Source: Streptomyces sp. L-9-10
GTDB taxonomy: Bacteria > Actinomycetota > Actinomycetes > Streptomycetales > Streptomycetaceae
Length of the DNA stretch: 64,000 nucleotides
Reading direction: 5' to 3'
Assembly (NCBI RefSeq): GCF_004151105.1
Contig: NZ_PHRF01000053.1
Location: forward strand, 62,001-126,000
The notes under the pieces: model-generated
Told to the model about the DNA's origin: nothing
The model's input: the letters and a program-made list of their open reading frames with translations, nothing else
Databases searched by the model: none
Part shown: one piece after another, positions 17,709 through 26,918 of the stretch
Layout: every line of letters begins with the position of its first letter
How positions within the stretch are numbered: position 1 is the stretch's first letter
Translations under genes and position numbers: made by a program

Positions 17709-19088
17709 ATGAACACTGCGGACCTTGGGCTGCCAGAAGAGGAAGCGCGCGAAGCGCATCCGGACAAGGGTGGCGGCGGGCGACGGGTGGGCGTTCCGTC
17801 GACCGCGCTCTTCACTGACCAGTACGAGCTGACGATGCTCCGGGCGGCGCTCCAGGCGGGCACGGCCGACCGGCGCTCGGTCTTCGAGGTCTTCACCCGG
17901 CGGCTGCCCGAGGGACGCAGGTACGGGGTGGTGGCCGGCACCGGACGCGTCCTGGACGCCGTGGAGAACTTCCGGTTCGACGCGGATGTCCTGGGCTTCC
18001 TCCGGGAGCAGGGGATCGTGGACGGGGCGACGCTTCAGTGGCTGGCCTCGTACCGCTTCAGCGGGGACATCTGGGGTTACCCGGAGGGCGAGGTGTACTT
18101 CCCGGGCTCGCCGATCCTGCGGGTCGAGGGCTCCTTCGCCGAGTGCGTGCTGCTGGAGACCGTGATCCTGTCGATCCTCAACCATGACTCGGCGATCGCC
18201 GCGGCGGCCTCCCGGATGGCGTCGGCGGCGAGCGGGCGCGGGCTGATCGAGATGGGGGCGCGCCGTACGCACGAGCTGGCCGCGGTCGCCGCCGCGCGCG
18301 CCGCGTACGTCGGCGGCTTCGACACCACCTCGGACCTGGCGGCCGGGTTCCGCTACGGCATCCCGACGGTGGGCACCAGCGCGCACGCGTTCACCCTGCT
18401 GCACGACAGCGAACGTGACGCCTTCCGGGCGCAGGTCGACTCGCTCGGCCGGGGGACGACGCTGCTCGTCGACACGTTCGACGTGGCCGAGGCCGTACGG
18501 ACGGCCGTGGAGATCGCGGGCCCCGAGCTGGGCGCCGTCCGGATCGACTCCGGCGATCTGCTGCTGGTCGCGCACCGGGTACGGCAGCAGCTGGACGAGC
18601 TGGGCGCGGTGAACACCAAGATCGTGGTGACCTCGGACCTGGACGAGTACGCGATCGCCTCGCTGGCGGCGGCGCCGGTGGACGCGTACGGCGTCGGCAC
18701 GCAGCTGGTCACCGGCAGCGGGCATCCGACCTGCTCCATGGTCTACAAGATCGTCGCCCGCGCGACCTCCGCCGACCCGAAGGCCCCGCTGCACCCCGTG
18801 GCGAAGAAGTCGCTGGGCGGCAAGACCTCCATCGGCGGCCGCAAGTGGGCCGCGCGGCGGCGGGACGCCGAGGGGTACGCCGAGGCCGAGGTGATCGGCA
18901 CCGGCCCCGTACCGCCGGAGCTGCTGGACCGGCAGCTGCTGGTCGAGCTGGTCAAGGGCGGCGAGATCGTCGCGCGCGAGCCGCTGGACGCCGTGCGCGA
19001 CCGGCATATCGCGGCGCGCGCGGGGCTGCCGATGTCGGCGATACAGCTGTCGCGGGGCGAGCCCGTGATCCCGACCGAGTACGTGTGA
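17709..19088 (+). CDS. pncB: Nicotinate phosphoribosyltransferase
   Basis: 459 residues. ATG 17709 has no Shine-Dalgarno, but a TAGCAT hexamer ends seven bases before it, suggesting a leaderless transcript. The enzyme converts nicotinate and PRPP to nicotinate mononucleotide in NAD salvage. FTDQYELTMLRAAL near residue 35 is the family start, FEVFTRRLPEG follows, and the PRPP-site blocks FSGDIWGYPEGEVYFPG, GTSAHAFTL and IRIDSGDL-like VRIDSGDLL are present. It is paired with the nicotinamidase gene about 200 bases on, which makes its substrate. Confidence 0.94.
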   Translation: MNTADLGLPEEEAREAHPDKGGGGRRVGVPSTALFTDQYELTMLRAALQAGTADRRSVFEVFTRRLPEGRRYGVVAGTGRVLDAVENFRFDADVLGFLREQGIVDGATLQWLASYRFSGDIWGYPEGEVYFPGSPILRVEGSFAECVLLETVILSILNHDSAIAAAASRMASAASGRGLIEMGARRTHELAAVAAARAAYVGGFDTTSDLAAGFRYGIPTVGTSAHAFTLLHDSERDAFRAQVDSLGRGTTLLVDTFDVAEAVRTAVEIAGPELGAVRIDSGDLLLVAHRVRQQLDELGAVNTKIVVTSDLDEYAIASLAAAPVDAYGVGTQLVTGSGHPTCSMVYKIVARATSADPKAPLHPVAKKSLGGKTSIGGRKWAARRRDAEGYAEAEVIGTGPVPPELLDRQLLVELVKGGEIVAREPLDAVRDRHIAARAGLPMSAIQLSRGEPVIPTEYV

Positions 19089-19295
19089 GACCGGGCGGGT
19101 GGAGGAAGGCGTACGTGCGAGGCGGAGGGGGCCGTGGTAGCGGTGGGGGAACGGGACCGTACCGGACAGGGCCTAGACCTCCCGCGACGGCGGCGGAGTC
19201 TCTAGGCTCGAAAACGTCCCCGAACAGCCCCCGTCACGCGCCCCGGTACTTCCCCTCCCCCGGCACCACCCGCTCCCCATCGAAGGATGACCGCC

Positions 19296-19898
19296 ATGCA
19301 CCGCGCATTGATCGTCGTAGACGTGCAGAACGATTTCTGTGAGGGCGGCAGCGTCCCGGTGGCGGGTGGCTCCGAGGTGGCCGCCGCCGTCACCGACCTG
19401 ATCGGCCGCGCGACCCCCGGATACCGCTATGTGGTCGCCACCCGCGATCACCACATCGACCCCGGTGATCACTTCGCGGCGCCGCCGGCCGTCCCCGACT
19501 TCGTCCACAGCTGGCCGGTGCACTGCGTGGCGGGCACGGAGGGTGTGGGTTTCCACCCGAACTTCGCCCCGGCCGTCGCCTCCGGCGCGATCGACGCGGT
19601 CTTCGACAAGGGCGCGTACTCGGCGGCCTACAGCGGCTTCGAGGGCGCCGACGAGAACGGCGTCGGGCTGGCGGACTGGCTGCGGGCGCGTGCGGTCGCC
19701 GAGGTCGACGTGGTCGGGATCGCCATGGACCACTGCGTACGCGCCACGGCGCTGGACGCGGTCCGTGAGGGCTTCGTCACGCGCGTACTGCTCGACCTGA
19801 CAGCCGGCGTGGCCCGGGAGACCACGGAGCGGGCCATGGAGGAGCTGCGCGAGGCGGGTGCGGAGCTGACCGGCAAGCCGGTCGTCCAGGCCGCCTGA
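19296..19898 (+). CDS. pncA: Nicotinamidase / isochorismatase-family hydrolase
   Basis: 200 residues from ATG 19296, with GAAGGA at good distance; an in-frame ATG at 19287 is too close to that site. It deamidates nicotinamide to nicotinate, feeding PncB. The catalytic triad is visible: Asp in VDVQNDFCEGG, Lys in FDKGAYSAAY, Cys in IAMDHCVRATA; RDHHIDPGDHF supplies the metal ligands. Length is normal. Confidence 0.94.
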   Translation: MHRALIVVDVQNDFCEGGSVPVAGGSEVAAAVTDLIGRATPGYRYVVATRDHHIDPGDHFAAPPAVPDFVHSWPVHCVAGTEGVGFHPNFAPAVASGAIDAVFDKGAYSAAYSGFEGADENGVGLADWLRARAVAEVDVVGIAMDHCVRATALDAVREGFVTRVLLDLTAGVARETTERAMEELREAGAELTGKPVVQAA

Positions 19899-19917
19899 GG
19901 CGGTTCGCCCGGATCCG

Positions 19918-19953
19918 CCCTCAACCGCCCTCAGCCGTCCTCAGCCGTCCTCA
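19918..19953. repeat. 10-bp tandem repeat after pncA
   Basis: Roughly three and a half copies of a CCTCAGCCGT-type unit follow the pncA stop. No gene is affected. Confidence 0.7.
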
Positions 19954-20026
19954 AGCTGGTACTGAGGGCCCTCTGCGGACCCTCTCCTCGCCTCCTCCGG
20001 CTCTCCTCGGACCTTCAGGAGGCCCC

Positions 20027-20347
20027 TCAGTACCCCGCCCTCGCCGCGGGCCTCAGCAGCGCCCGTATCGGCTGCCAGAGCTGCTCCAGGCACTCCGGTG
20101 TGGTCCGCCACAGCAGGCCGTCCGGGTGGTGGAGCACCGCGGTGATCTCGTCCGGTGTCGGGGGCTCCGCGTTGCCCCGCAGATAGACCGCCCGCAGCCC
20201 CAGGTTCCGCAGCCTGGTCAGGGCGCGGGCCCGGTTCGCGGCGTGCACCAGAACGCGCACCGTGCCGCCCTCGGCCGCCGGGCTGGGCAGGGTCAGTGCC
20301 ACCACCACCGTGCCGTTCGGGAGCTTGCTGAAGCCTCCGCCTGCCAT
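20027..20347 (-). CDS. Conserved hypothetical protein
   Basis: 106 residues from ATG 20347, chosen because a GGGGGAG lies nine bases upstream (the ATG nine bases earlier abuts it). The sequence MAGGGFSKLPNGTVVVALTL, LVHAANRARALTRLRNLGLR and PTPDEITAVLHHPDGLLWR looks like a small globular alpha/beta protein with Trp/Pro-rich C-terminus. I do not recognise a family. High third-position GC and a good ribosome site support it as a real gene. Confidence 0.75.
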   Translation of the reverse strand: MAGGGFSKLPNGTVVVALTLPSPAAEGGTVRVLVHAANRARALTRLRNLGLRAVYLRGNAEPPTPDEITAVLHHPDGLLWRTTPECLEQLWQPIRALLRPAARAGY

Positions 20348-20411
20348 GTCCTTCATCTCCCCCGTGAGACATCGTGTCAATAAAGGATCGTAGGACGCAC
20401 CTAAACACGAA

Positions 20412-20441
20412 CGGCCGCCGCCCGCTAGAGGGCGACGGCCG
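20412..20441 (-). terminator. Terminator after the M6 metalloprotease gene
   Basis: CGGCCGCCGCCC (20412-20423) pairs with GGGCGACGGCCG (20430-20441), one mismatch, six-base loop, about 30 bases beyond the protease stop. Confidence 0.65.
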
Positions 20442-20471
20442 ATCATGCACTTGACCTGCGGTTACTTGAGG

Positions 20472-22886
20472 TTACTTACCGGAAGGTCCCACCTTGACCG
20501 TCATCGTCTGCCCGTCCAGGGGCTGGCTGACGATGCTGATCCTGGTGTTCGTGTCAGTTACCCGGACGCTTCCGCCCTTGTTCTCCTCGTTCCAGTAGGT
20601 GCCCTTGCGGTCGTCGAAGACCGGGGCACCGAGCTGCGGAGCGATCCGCGTCAGCTTGTCCGCCTTGTGCAGCGACAGACCGGAGGTCGGCCACCAGCTG
20701 AACGTCGAGTCGTACGCCTGGATCCTGTTGCGCATCAGCGTGCCGTCCGCCCACTTCAGCGGCTTGGCGTGCGCGTCGACCGGCAGGATCAGACCCTGGC
20801 CGGGGTGCTCGCTGGTGTTGTTGTTCTTCTGCGAGGTGTCCCACTGCCAGATCAGCAGACCGGGCTGGTACGCGAAGTGCTCGACCTTGCCGTCGTTCGG
20901 CGCGGTGAAGCCGAAGTTGTACGGGCCGACCTTGAGGGTCTTGTCGTACGAGACGTACTGACGGTTCTCGGCGATGTAGTACTGGTCGTAGTCCTGGGTG
21001 AACGACTCACCGATGCGCGAGAAGCCCTTCGCGGTCCAGCCCGCGTCGTCGCCCTCGGCGTTGTCCGTGAACACCGGCGCGCCGTCGGCGACCAGGTTGA
21101 TCTCGTCCGCGGTGAAGCCCTTGCCGCCCGCGCCGCCGTCCGTCTGGTAGCGGAAGCGGAGGTCGATCTTCTTGCCCGCGTAGGCGTCCAGCGAGTACAC
21201 GAGCTTCTTGTACGCGCCCGAGACACCGGTCAGCGTCGGCTTGTCGGCGGCGTCACGGGGGATCGACTTGCCGTCGGCCGTGCCGTCGACCGGCGTGAAG
21301 CTGGCGCCGCCGTCCGTCGACACCTCGGTGTAGAGGTAGTCGTAGTCGGCCTCGATGTCCCACCAGCCCTGGAGCTCCAGCGACGCCGTGGACTTGCCGG
21401 TCAGATCGACCGAGCGGGTGAGGGTGTTCTTGAGGTCGTCACCCATGTCGCTCCACCACTGCTTGGAGCCCTCGGTGGGCTTCACCACGGTGGTGGTCGT
21501 GGACTTCTTGGGCAGGTCGACGATGAGCGCCTGCGGGTTCTTGGTGTTGTACTCGGAGACGCCCAGCTTGTGGACCGAGTTCGTCGCGGCCTTGGCCTTG
21601 GCGTAGTTGAGCCAGCCGAGCTGGAGCTTGTCCCAGGCGGTCATGTCGCCCGGCAGGTCGCCGATCTCGTTCTTGCCGGTGCCCAGCCAGGAACCCGACG
21701 ACATCAGGGTCCAGAAGGCGGTGGAGTTCTCGCCGCCCGCGGTGTCGTACAGGTCGGGCAGGCCCAGGTCGTGGCCGTACTCGTGGGCGAAGACGCCGAG
21801 GCCGCCGTTCTCCGGCTGCATCGTGTAGTCGCCGACCCAGATGCCGGAGTCGCCGATCTGCGTGCCGCCGGCCTTGTTGTCGGCCGGGCCCGTGCTGCCC
21901 GCGTTCGTGCCGTACGCGTACCAGCGGTGCGCCCACAGGGCGTTCTCGCCCTCGGCGCCGCCGCCGGCCGACTCGTCCTCGCCCGCGTGCACGATCTGGA
22001 AGTGGTCGATGTAGCCGTCGGGCTCGTTGAAGTTGCCGTCGTTGTCGAAGTCGTAGCGGTCCCACTGGTCGTACTGGGCGAGGTCCGCCTTGATCTCGGC
22101 GTCCGACTTGCCCTGCGCCTTCTGGTCCGCGGTCCAGGCGGTGACACCGTCGCGCACCGCGTCCCAGACGTTGGCGCAGTTGCTGCTGCCGCAGTAGTTC
22201 GAGCCGTAACGGGCCTCGTTGTAGTCGACCTTGACCCAGTCGGAGACCTCGCCCTCGACCGAGTAACGGCCGGAAGAGGTCTTCTCGTAGTAGGTCTTGA
22301 GCGACTCCTTCTGCTTGCCGCTCGCGTCCTTGCCCTCACCGAAGTAGAGGTCCTGGAAGTGGGCCTGGTTGTAATCGGCCTGCCAGGCGGTGGAGTTGTC
22401 GACCTTGCGGTCGGGCTCGGCTATCTCGTTGTGCTGGGGGCCGGGCTCGCCGCCGAACTTCTTGACGGGCGGCTGCGGCCCGTCGGGGCCGTCCGGGTCG
22501 TACATCGTGGTGTCGTCGACCTTGTCGCCGAACTCCACGAGGATGGTGAAGATCTTGTCGGTCTTCTCCCGGCCCAGCTCGACGTACTTCTTGTCGCCGA
22601 GCTTGACCACCTGGGAGCCGCCGCGCTTCTGCACGCTGGCGTCACCGGCGATGACCTGCTGGAGAGCCGCCTCGCGCTGCTGCGCCTGCTGCTTGCTGAA
22701 CGGGCCGTCCAAGTCGTGTTCGACATGGCCCTTCTGGGGCGCCGGGTCACGGCGCTCGATGTCCGCGGAGCCGGACGCGGGGTTGCCCTGGGCCTGAGCC
22801 GTGGTGAAGGCTGAGGCCGTGGCAGCGGTCGCGGCCAGAGCCACGATCACCGCGGACAGTCTTCTCGCCCGTCGATTGCTGATCAC
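20472..22886 (-). CDS. Secreted immune inhibitor A-type metalloprotease (M6)
   Basis: 804 residues from GTG 22886 with GGGGAGGA upstream. A Sec signal peptide of about 33 residues (NRRARRLSAVIVALAATAAT) ends near AQA. The zinc site HEYGHDLGLPD lies near residue 368, and DFDNDGNFNEPDG about 100 residues earlier resembles a calcium loop. The C-terminal ~350 residues are beta-rich, with WWDIEADYDYLYTEVSTDGG typical of the MAM-like/jelly-roll modules of immune inhibitor A. It should act outside the cell as a broad protease. Monocistronic. Confidence 0.92.
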   Translation of the reverse strand: MISNRRARRLSAVIVALAATAATASAFTTAQAQGNPASGSADIERRDPAPQKGHVEHDLDGPFSKQQAQQREAALQQVIAGDASVQKRGGSQVVKLGDKKYVELGREKTDKIFTILVEFGDKVDDTTMYDPDGPDGPQPPVKKFGGEPGPQHNEIAEPDRKVDNSTAWQADYNQAHFQDLYFGEGKDASGKQKESLKTYYEKTSSGRYSVEGEVSDWVKVDYNEARYGSNYCGSSNCANVWDAVRDGVTAWTADQKAQGKSDAEIKADLAQYDQWDRYDFDNDGNFNEPDGYIDHFQIVHAGEDESAGGGAEGENALWAHRWYAYGTNAGSTGPADNKAGGTQIGDSGIWVGDYTMQPENGGLGVFAHEYGHDLGLPDLYDTAGGENSTAFWTLMSSGSWLGTGKNEIGDLPGDMTAWDKLQLGWLNYAKAKAATNSVHKLGVSEYNTKNPQALIVDLPKKSTTTTVVKPTEGSKQWWSDMGDDLKNTLTRSVDLTGKSTASLELQGWWDIEADYDYLYTEVSTDGGASFTPVDGTADGKSIPRDAADKPTLTGVSGAYKKLVYSLDAYAGKKIDLRFRYQTDGGAGGKGFTADEINLVADGAPVFTDNAEGDDAGWTAKGFSRIGESFTQDYDQYYIAENRQYVSYDKTLKVGPYNFGFTAPNDGKVEHFAYQPGLLIWQWDTSQKNNNTSEHPGQGLILPVDAHAKPLKWADGTLMRNRIQAYDSTFSWWPTSGLSLHKADKLTRIAPQLGAPVFDDRKGTYWNEENKGGSVRVTDTNTRISIVSQPLDGQTMTVKVGPSGK

Positions 22887-23301
22887 TTGATGCTTGTCCT
22901 CCCCGGCGCACGCGATCCGCGGACCGGGAGTGATGGATCCGCGCGCGTATGCGCGTCATAAGTGACGACATTGGACCGGAGTTAAGGAAGAAAAGACAGA
23001 CCTTGACTTGGACCGGTCAACTGCACTATGCGGCCTTCCGGTTCCGTTATGCGGACATGACTCCAGAGCCGGACGATTTCGGACAACCGGCGCACCGATA
23101 CGGCCAGTCGGCACGGGGCGTGACTCGATGCGCCCCCCGTGCACCGGCACCGTGGGTGAGGTCACGCTTACTACTCGCTCCGCTCGGGCATCCACCGTCG
23201 TAGAGTCGCTTGGGAGTGCGACCCGCCCTGCGACGTACGTGCGAGACCGACGAAGCACCCCCAACACCCCCGAATATGACGCCCCTAGGACGGATTCCGC
23301 C
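22887..23301. other. Divergent intergenic region with a possible promoter
   Basis: 415 bases between the protease and a small membrane protein. On the plus strand TTGACT (23003-23008) and TATGCG (23027-23032) are 18 bases apart and could be a promoter; the -35 lies in a TTGAC-n8-GTCAA palindrome (23003-23020) that could be an operator. No gene is seen. Confidence 0.4.
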
Positions 23302-23628
23302 ATGCCGCGTCCGACTGCCGCACAGCTCGCCTACGGCACCGCCACCGTCGTCTGTTCCACCCTCGTCATGCTTCTGCTCTCCGGCACCACCGCCGGTCTC
23401 GGCATCGCGGTGATCGGAATCGCCGCTCTGAGCCTGGGACTGCTGGTCGCCCTGACCCTCCCGGCCAACAGCCGCGCCGCGACGGCGCGTACGGCCCCCG
23501 CGCCGCGGCCCGCCACGCCCCCGGCGTCGAGCGCACAGCTGCCGGGACAGCGGGCAGGAGAGCCGGCGGGACAGCGGGCGGGACAGCGGGCCGAGGCCCG
23601 GATGGGCCAGCCCTCACTGCGCCGCTGA
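23302..23628 (+). CDS. Small two-helix membrane protein with repetitive tail
   Basis: 108 residues from ATG 23302, with AGGACGGA upstream. Two hydrophobic segments (LAYGTATVVCSTLVMLLLSG and GLGIAVIGIAALSLGLLVAL) form a hairpin, followed by an Ala/Pro-rich and then Gln-Arg-Ala-Gly repeated tail (GQRAGEPAGQRAGQRAEARM). Not recognised as a named family. Its last 15 bases overlap the 3' end of the convergent RDD gene. Confidence 0.7.
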   Translation: MPRPTAAQLAYGTATVVCSTLVMLLLSGTTAGLGIAVIGIAALSLGLLVALTLPANSRAATARTAPAPRPATPPASSAQLPGQRAGEPAGQRAGQRAEARMGQPSLRR

Positions 23629-24354
23629 CACCACGACCGTTCTGGCGGCCTTGTCGTGCAGGCCCTGCCGGTAGGGCCTGCTGGCCACGATCGACACGAT
23701 GATGATGGCCCACCAGATACAGAGGCAGCACAGCAGCGCCGGCACCCAGAGGACCACCGCGCGCAGCAGCGCGGAGCCGGTGTCGGGGACCGCTCCGTCG
23801 TTGAGCATCGCGACGCGCAGCTTCAGCCAGCGTTTGCCGAGGGTCTGCCCGTGCCTGCGGTTCAGCAGAGTGTCGTACGAGACGAACAGCACGATCGAGA
23901 TGACCGACCAGATCCACTGCGTGCCGGTATTCACCTGATCGGTGACCTCGTCCCACGCGCCGGTGCTGTTCGCGGTGTTCCAGCCCCCGACGAACAGCGA
24001 CACGATCCCCAGCGGGATGAAGATGATCAGGGCGTCGATGACCCGGGCCAGGAAGCGCGTACCGAACGGCGCGAGCGGCGGCATCCCGGCGAGCGGATCC
24101 GTGCCGCCGTACGGCCCCTGGCCATAGGCGTCGGAACCGTACGGGGAGCCGGGGGGCGGCTGCCCGCCGGCGCCGCCGTAGGGGGCACCGTACGGGGAGT
24201 CGTACGGAGATCCCGGCGGCGGGCCCTGCGACGGCGGAGGCTCCCCTGGTGGAGGCCCCTCGTGCGAGGGCCCCTCGGACGAGGGCCCCTGCGGCTTCTT
24301 GAGGAACGGGTCTTCCTCGGGGGGCTCGCCGGGCGGCGGCTGATCATGGCTCAT
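23614..24354 (-). CDS. RDD family membrane protein
   Basis: 246 residues from ATG 24354. The first ~95 residues are Pro/Gly-rich with repeated EGPxxxGPPPGEP and SPYGxxYG units, likely disordered. The RDD domain follows: FGTRFLARVIDALIIFIPLG opens with the conserved Arg-Asp pair, HGQTLGKRWLKLRV is the second signature, and three to four membrane segments are predicted. Function of RDD proteins is unclear (some act as Na+/H+ antiporters). A second RDD gene follows on the same strand. Confidence 0.88.
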   Translation of the reverse strand: MSHDQPPPGEPPEEDPFLKKPQGPSSEGPSHEGPPPGEPPPSQGPPPGSPYDSPYGAPYGGAGGQPPPGSPYGSDAYGQGPYGGTDPLAGMPPLAPFGTRFLARVIDALIIFIPLGIVSLFVGGWNTANSTGAWDEVTDQVNTGTQWIWSVISIVLFVSYDTLLNRRHGQTLGKRWLKLRVAMLNDGAVPDTGSALLRAVVLWVPALLCCLCIWWAIIIVSIVASRPYRQGLHDKAARTVVVSAAQ

Positions 24355-24518
24355 GTGGGCAGTGCACCGCGCCGGGCAGGGGCCCGCAACGGCTTGCCCG
24401 CCGTTCGGAGGAACGCCCGGCCGAGGACGGCCCGGCCGTCGGATCGACGGCCTGACGTCAGATCACCGGCCCGGACGTCAGACCTCCGGCTGCCGGATCA
24501 CCGGCTGCCGCCCGGCCC

Positions 24519-26072
24519 TCAGCCCGACACGAACGTATGGGCCGCCTTGTCGTGCCAGCACTGCCGCCAGGGCCGGTCGATCAGACACCAGAGCACATTG
24601 AGGACGCCCACCACGAGCACCCCCAGTACGCCGTAGACCAGCCAGCGGCGCAGCGCGGCGCCGAACGCCGGGGCCTCGTGGGTCTCGATGTCCCGTACGT
24701 CGAGACCGCACAGCTTCTTGCCCAGTGTGCGGCCCCACTTGGCGGTCGGCAGCGCCTCGTAGAGCACCCCGACGATCAGCAGCGCGACGAGCGCGCCGCC
24801 CAGACAGGCCCCGGTCGTGCCGTCGAGCAGCCAGACGGTGACGGTCTCGCCGGTCTGTTCGGCCGCCGCGATCTTGTCGTCGATATGGGCGAGGGCCTTG
24901 GACACCAGCGGGAAGGCGAGGGCGCCGACGATCGCGCCCAACACCACGGTGTCGATCAGCCGGGCCGCGAAGCGCTTGCCGAGAGCCGCGGGCCTGGCGT
25001 TCGCCTGGGCCTGCGCGGCTTGCAGGAACGGGTCGTTGACCGGGGGCTTCCAGGGCACGACGGGCTGGTCCGGCTGGTCGGAACGGCCGTGCTGACCCGG
25101 CTGACCGGGGTGGCCCTGCTGCGCGAGCGGGTGCGCCTGCTGGGCCCAGGACGCCGCGCCACCGCCGGTGCCGGGGCTGACGGGCGCGTTCTGGCCGGCC
25201 GCGGGCGAGGACTGCTGCGGCACGGGAAGCGGCGACGGCTCCGCCGCCCGGCCCGTACCGGCGACGCCCTGGGTCAGCGCGCCGAGCGTCATGGTGCCGT
25301 CGGGCCGCGCCGTACCGCCGGCCGGGGCGTCCTCGTCCTTCGCGCGGCGGGCGGCGCGCAGGGCGCGGATGGCCATCGTGCTGTCGACCGATGGCTGCCC
25401 GCTCTCGCGGGGAGCGGGCGTCTCTCCCGCGCCCGCGCCCTCTCCGGAACCGGACGCGGACGCGGAACCGGACGCGGAACCGATGCCCGAGCCGGAGCCG
25501 ATGCCTTGGCCGGAGCCGGGCCTGACGCCACGTCGCAGGCCGCGGATCGCGACCGTACCGTCGGTGAGCGGCGGACCGTCGCCTGACCCCGGCCCGGAAT
25601 CGGATCCGGAGCCCGCACCGGGACCCAGCGCGCGTACACCGGGCAAGGCGCCGCCGGTCGGATCGCCCGGCGTGGGCGCGGGCAGTTCACGGGCGGGCTC
25701 GGGCGCCTGGCCCGGAACGCGCGGATCCGGCCGGGCCGCTCCCCAGGACACCCGGGCGTCGCGCTCACCGCCGAAGCCGGTCTGCCGCGAGGCGTCGGCC
25801 TGCCACGCGGACGCCGGTTCCTGGCGGGGCCCCTCGGGAGGGTCCTCGTCGAAGAAGACCGGCCCGGTCTCCTCGACGGCGGCGGGCGGAGTGGAGGCGG
25901 CCGGACCCGCGGGGGTGGCACCGGGCGCCGCCTCCCCGTCCTGCGGCGCGGGCCGGCTCGTGCCGGGCACCCAGGCCGCGCCGTTCCAGTACCGGACATA
26001 TCCAGGGATGGACGGATCCGGGTAAAACCCTTCCCGGGGTACGTTCCCGCCGTCACCAGGAGGAGTAGCCAC
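24519..26072 (-). CDS. DUF2510-RDD membrane protein with long low-complexity linker
   Basis: 517 residues from GTG 26072, with GGAG nine bases upstream (a TTG at 26081 lacks spacing). The N-terminal ~35 residues are a DUF2510 module (GFYPDPSIPGYVRYWNGAAW). A ~300-residue disordered linker holds three look-alike motifs, DGTVAIRGLRRG, DSTMAIRALRAARR and DGTMTLGALTQG, separated by Gly/Ser repeats. The RDD domain (KRFAARLIDTVVLGAIVGAL, KWGRTLGKKLCGLDV) fills the last ~160 residues. The repeated Thr-containing motifs could be kinase or FHA-recognition sites (inference). Confidence 0.87.
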   Translation of the reverse strand: MATPPGDGGNVPREGFYPDPSIPGYVRYWNGAAWVPGTSRPAPQDGEAAPGATPAGPAASTPPAAVEETGPVFFDEDPPEGPRQEPASAWQADASRQTGFGGERDARVSWGAARPDPRVPGQAPEPARELPAPTPGDPTGGALPGVRALGPGAGSGSDSGPGSGDGPPLTDGTVAIRGLRRGVRPGSGQGIGSGSGIGSASGSASASGSGEGAGAGETPAPRESGQPSVDSTMAIRALRAARRAKDEDAPAGGTARPDGTMTLGALTQGVAGTGRAAEPSPLPVPQQSSPAAGQNAPVSPGTGGGAASWAQQAHPLAQQGHPGQPGQHGRSDQPDQPVVPWKPPVNDPFLQAAQAQANARPAALGKRFAARLIDTVVLGAIVGALAFPLVSKALAHIDDKIAAAEQTGETVTVWLLDGTTGACLGGALVALLIVGVLYEALPTAKWGRTLGKKLCGLDVRDIETHEAPAFGAALRRWLVYGVLGVLVVGVLNVLWCLIDRPWRQCWHDKAAHTFVSG

Positions 26073-26432
26073 TGACCCCAACTCCGTTCACTCACACCAT
26101 TGTCCAAGGAGGACAGTAACGAAGAACACGAGGCCCTGAGGAAGGAGACCGGCAGAAACGGCCGCGTTCGAGCGGCGGACCGCGGACGCCGATGCGAAGC
26201 GTGAGGCTACGGGGTGGGATTCGTTCGCCAGGGCGTACGGAACACCGTACGCACGTGCCCGCCCGCGTGGCGAGCCCCCCGTCCGGTCACCGTCCCGCCA
26301 CCGTCCGGTCCTGCCCGGGACGCGTGTGCCGGAAGTCCCGGAAACTCATCGCCGAAAGTCGCGTCATAGTCGGCGTGGTGGCGCCTCTCGACTGGTACGG
26401 CCCCCGCATCGGGCCACTCGCCAGGAAAGGAA
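26073..26432. other. Divergent intergenic region upstream of ssgG
   Basis: 360 bases between the DUF2510-RDD gene and ssgG. No gene, RNA or clear promoter pair can be supported; the open frames here are GC artefacts. Confidence 0.5.
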
Positions 26433-26918
26433 GTGCCGCTCATGCACACCGTGGTGGAACGCGAACTGGAACTGAATCTGGTGCTGTCGCCCGAGCGCGG
26501 CGTCCCCGTCCCGGCCCGGCTGACCTACCGCACGGACGATCCGTACGCAGTGCACATCACCTTCCACATCGGTTCGGACACCCCCGTGCACTGGACCTTC
26601 GCCCGCGAGCTGCTGGTGGAAGGGGTGTTCAGGCCCTGCGGGCACGGCGATGTACGGATCTGGCCGACGAAGGTCGGCGGGCGCACCGTCCTGTGTGTCG
26701 CCCTCTCCTCGCCCGACGGCGACGCCCTGCTCGAGGCGCCCTGCGGGGCGGTGTCCGCGTGGCTGGAGCGGACGCTGCGGATCGTGCCACCGGGTACGGA
26801 GTCCGAGCAGCTCGGCCTCGACGACGGGCTGGCCGCGCTGCTGACCCCGACACCGGCCGACGATCTGTGGCTGCGGGACCCATGGCCCTCGGACGGGTCG
26901 GTGGACGACGAGGCCTAG
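26433..26918 (+). CDS. ssgG: SsgA-like sporulation/cell division protein
   Basis: 161 residues from GTG 26433; ATG 26442 is an alternative start nearer ideal spacing from AGGAAAGG. SALP family, found only in morphologically complex actinomycetes: VVERELELNLVLSPERGVPV, RLTYRTDDPYAVHITFHIGS, and VWTFARELL-like HWTFARELLVEGV are the core. The placement before a FAD-linked oxidase and hppD matches ssgG of S. coelicolor (from memory), which helps place sporulation septa. Its TAG stop and the TAG of the convergent oxidase share a CTAG. Confidence 0.9.
   Translation: MPLMHTVVERELELNLVLSPERGVPVPARLTYRTDDPYAVHITFHIGSDTPVHWTFARELLVEGVFRPCGHGDVRIWPTKVGGRTVLCVALSSPDGDALLEAPCGAVSAWLERTLRIVPPGTESEQLGLDDGLAALLTPTPADDLWLRDPWPSDGSVDDEA

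Noticed and set aside
20445..22814. 789-codon plus-strand ORF
   Set aside because: Entirely antisense to the M6 metalloprotease, which has signal peptide and zinc site.
23003..23020. Dyad symmetry TTGAC-n8-GTCAA as a regulator site
   Set aside because: Short arms and no linked regulator; noted only within the intergenic entry.
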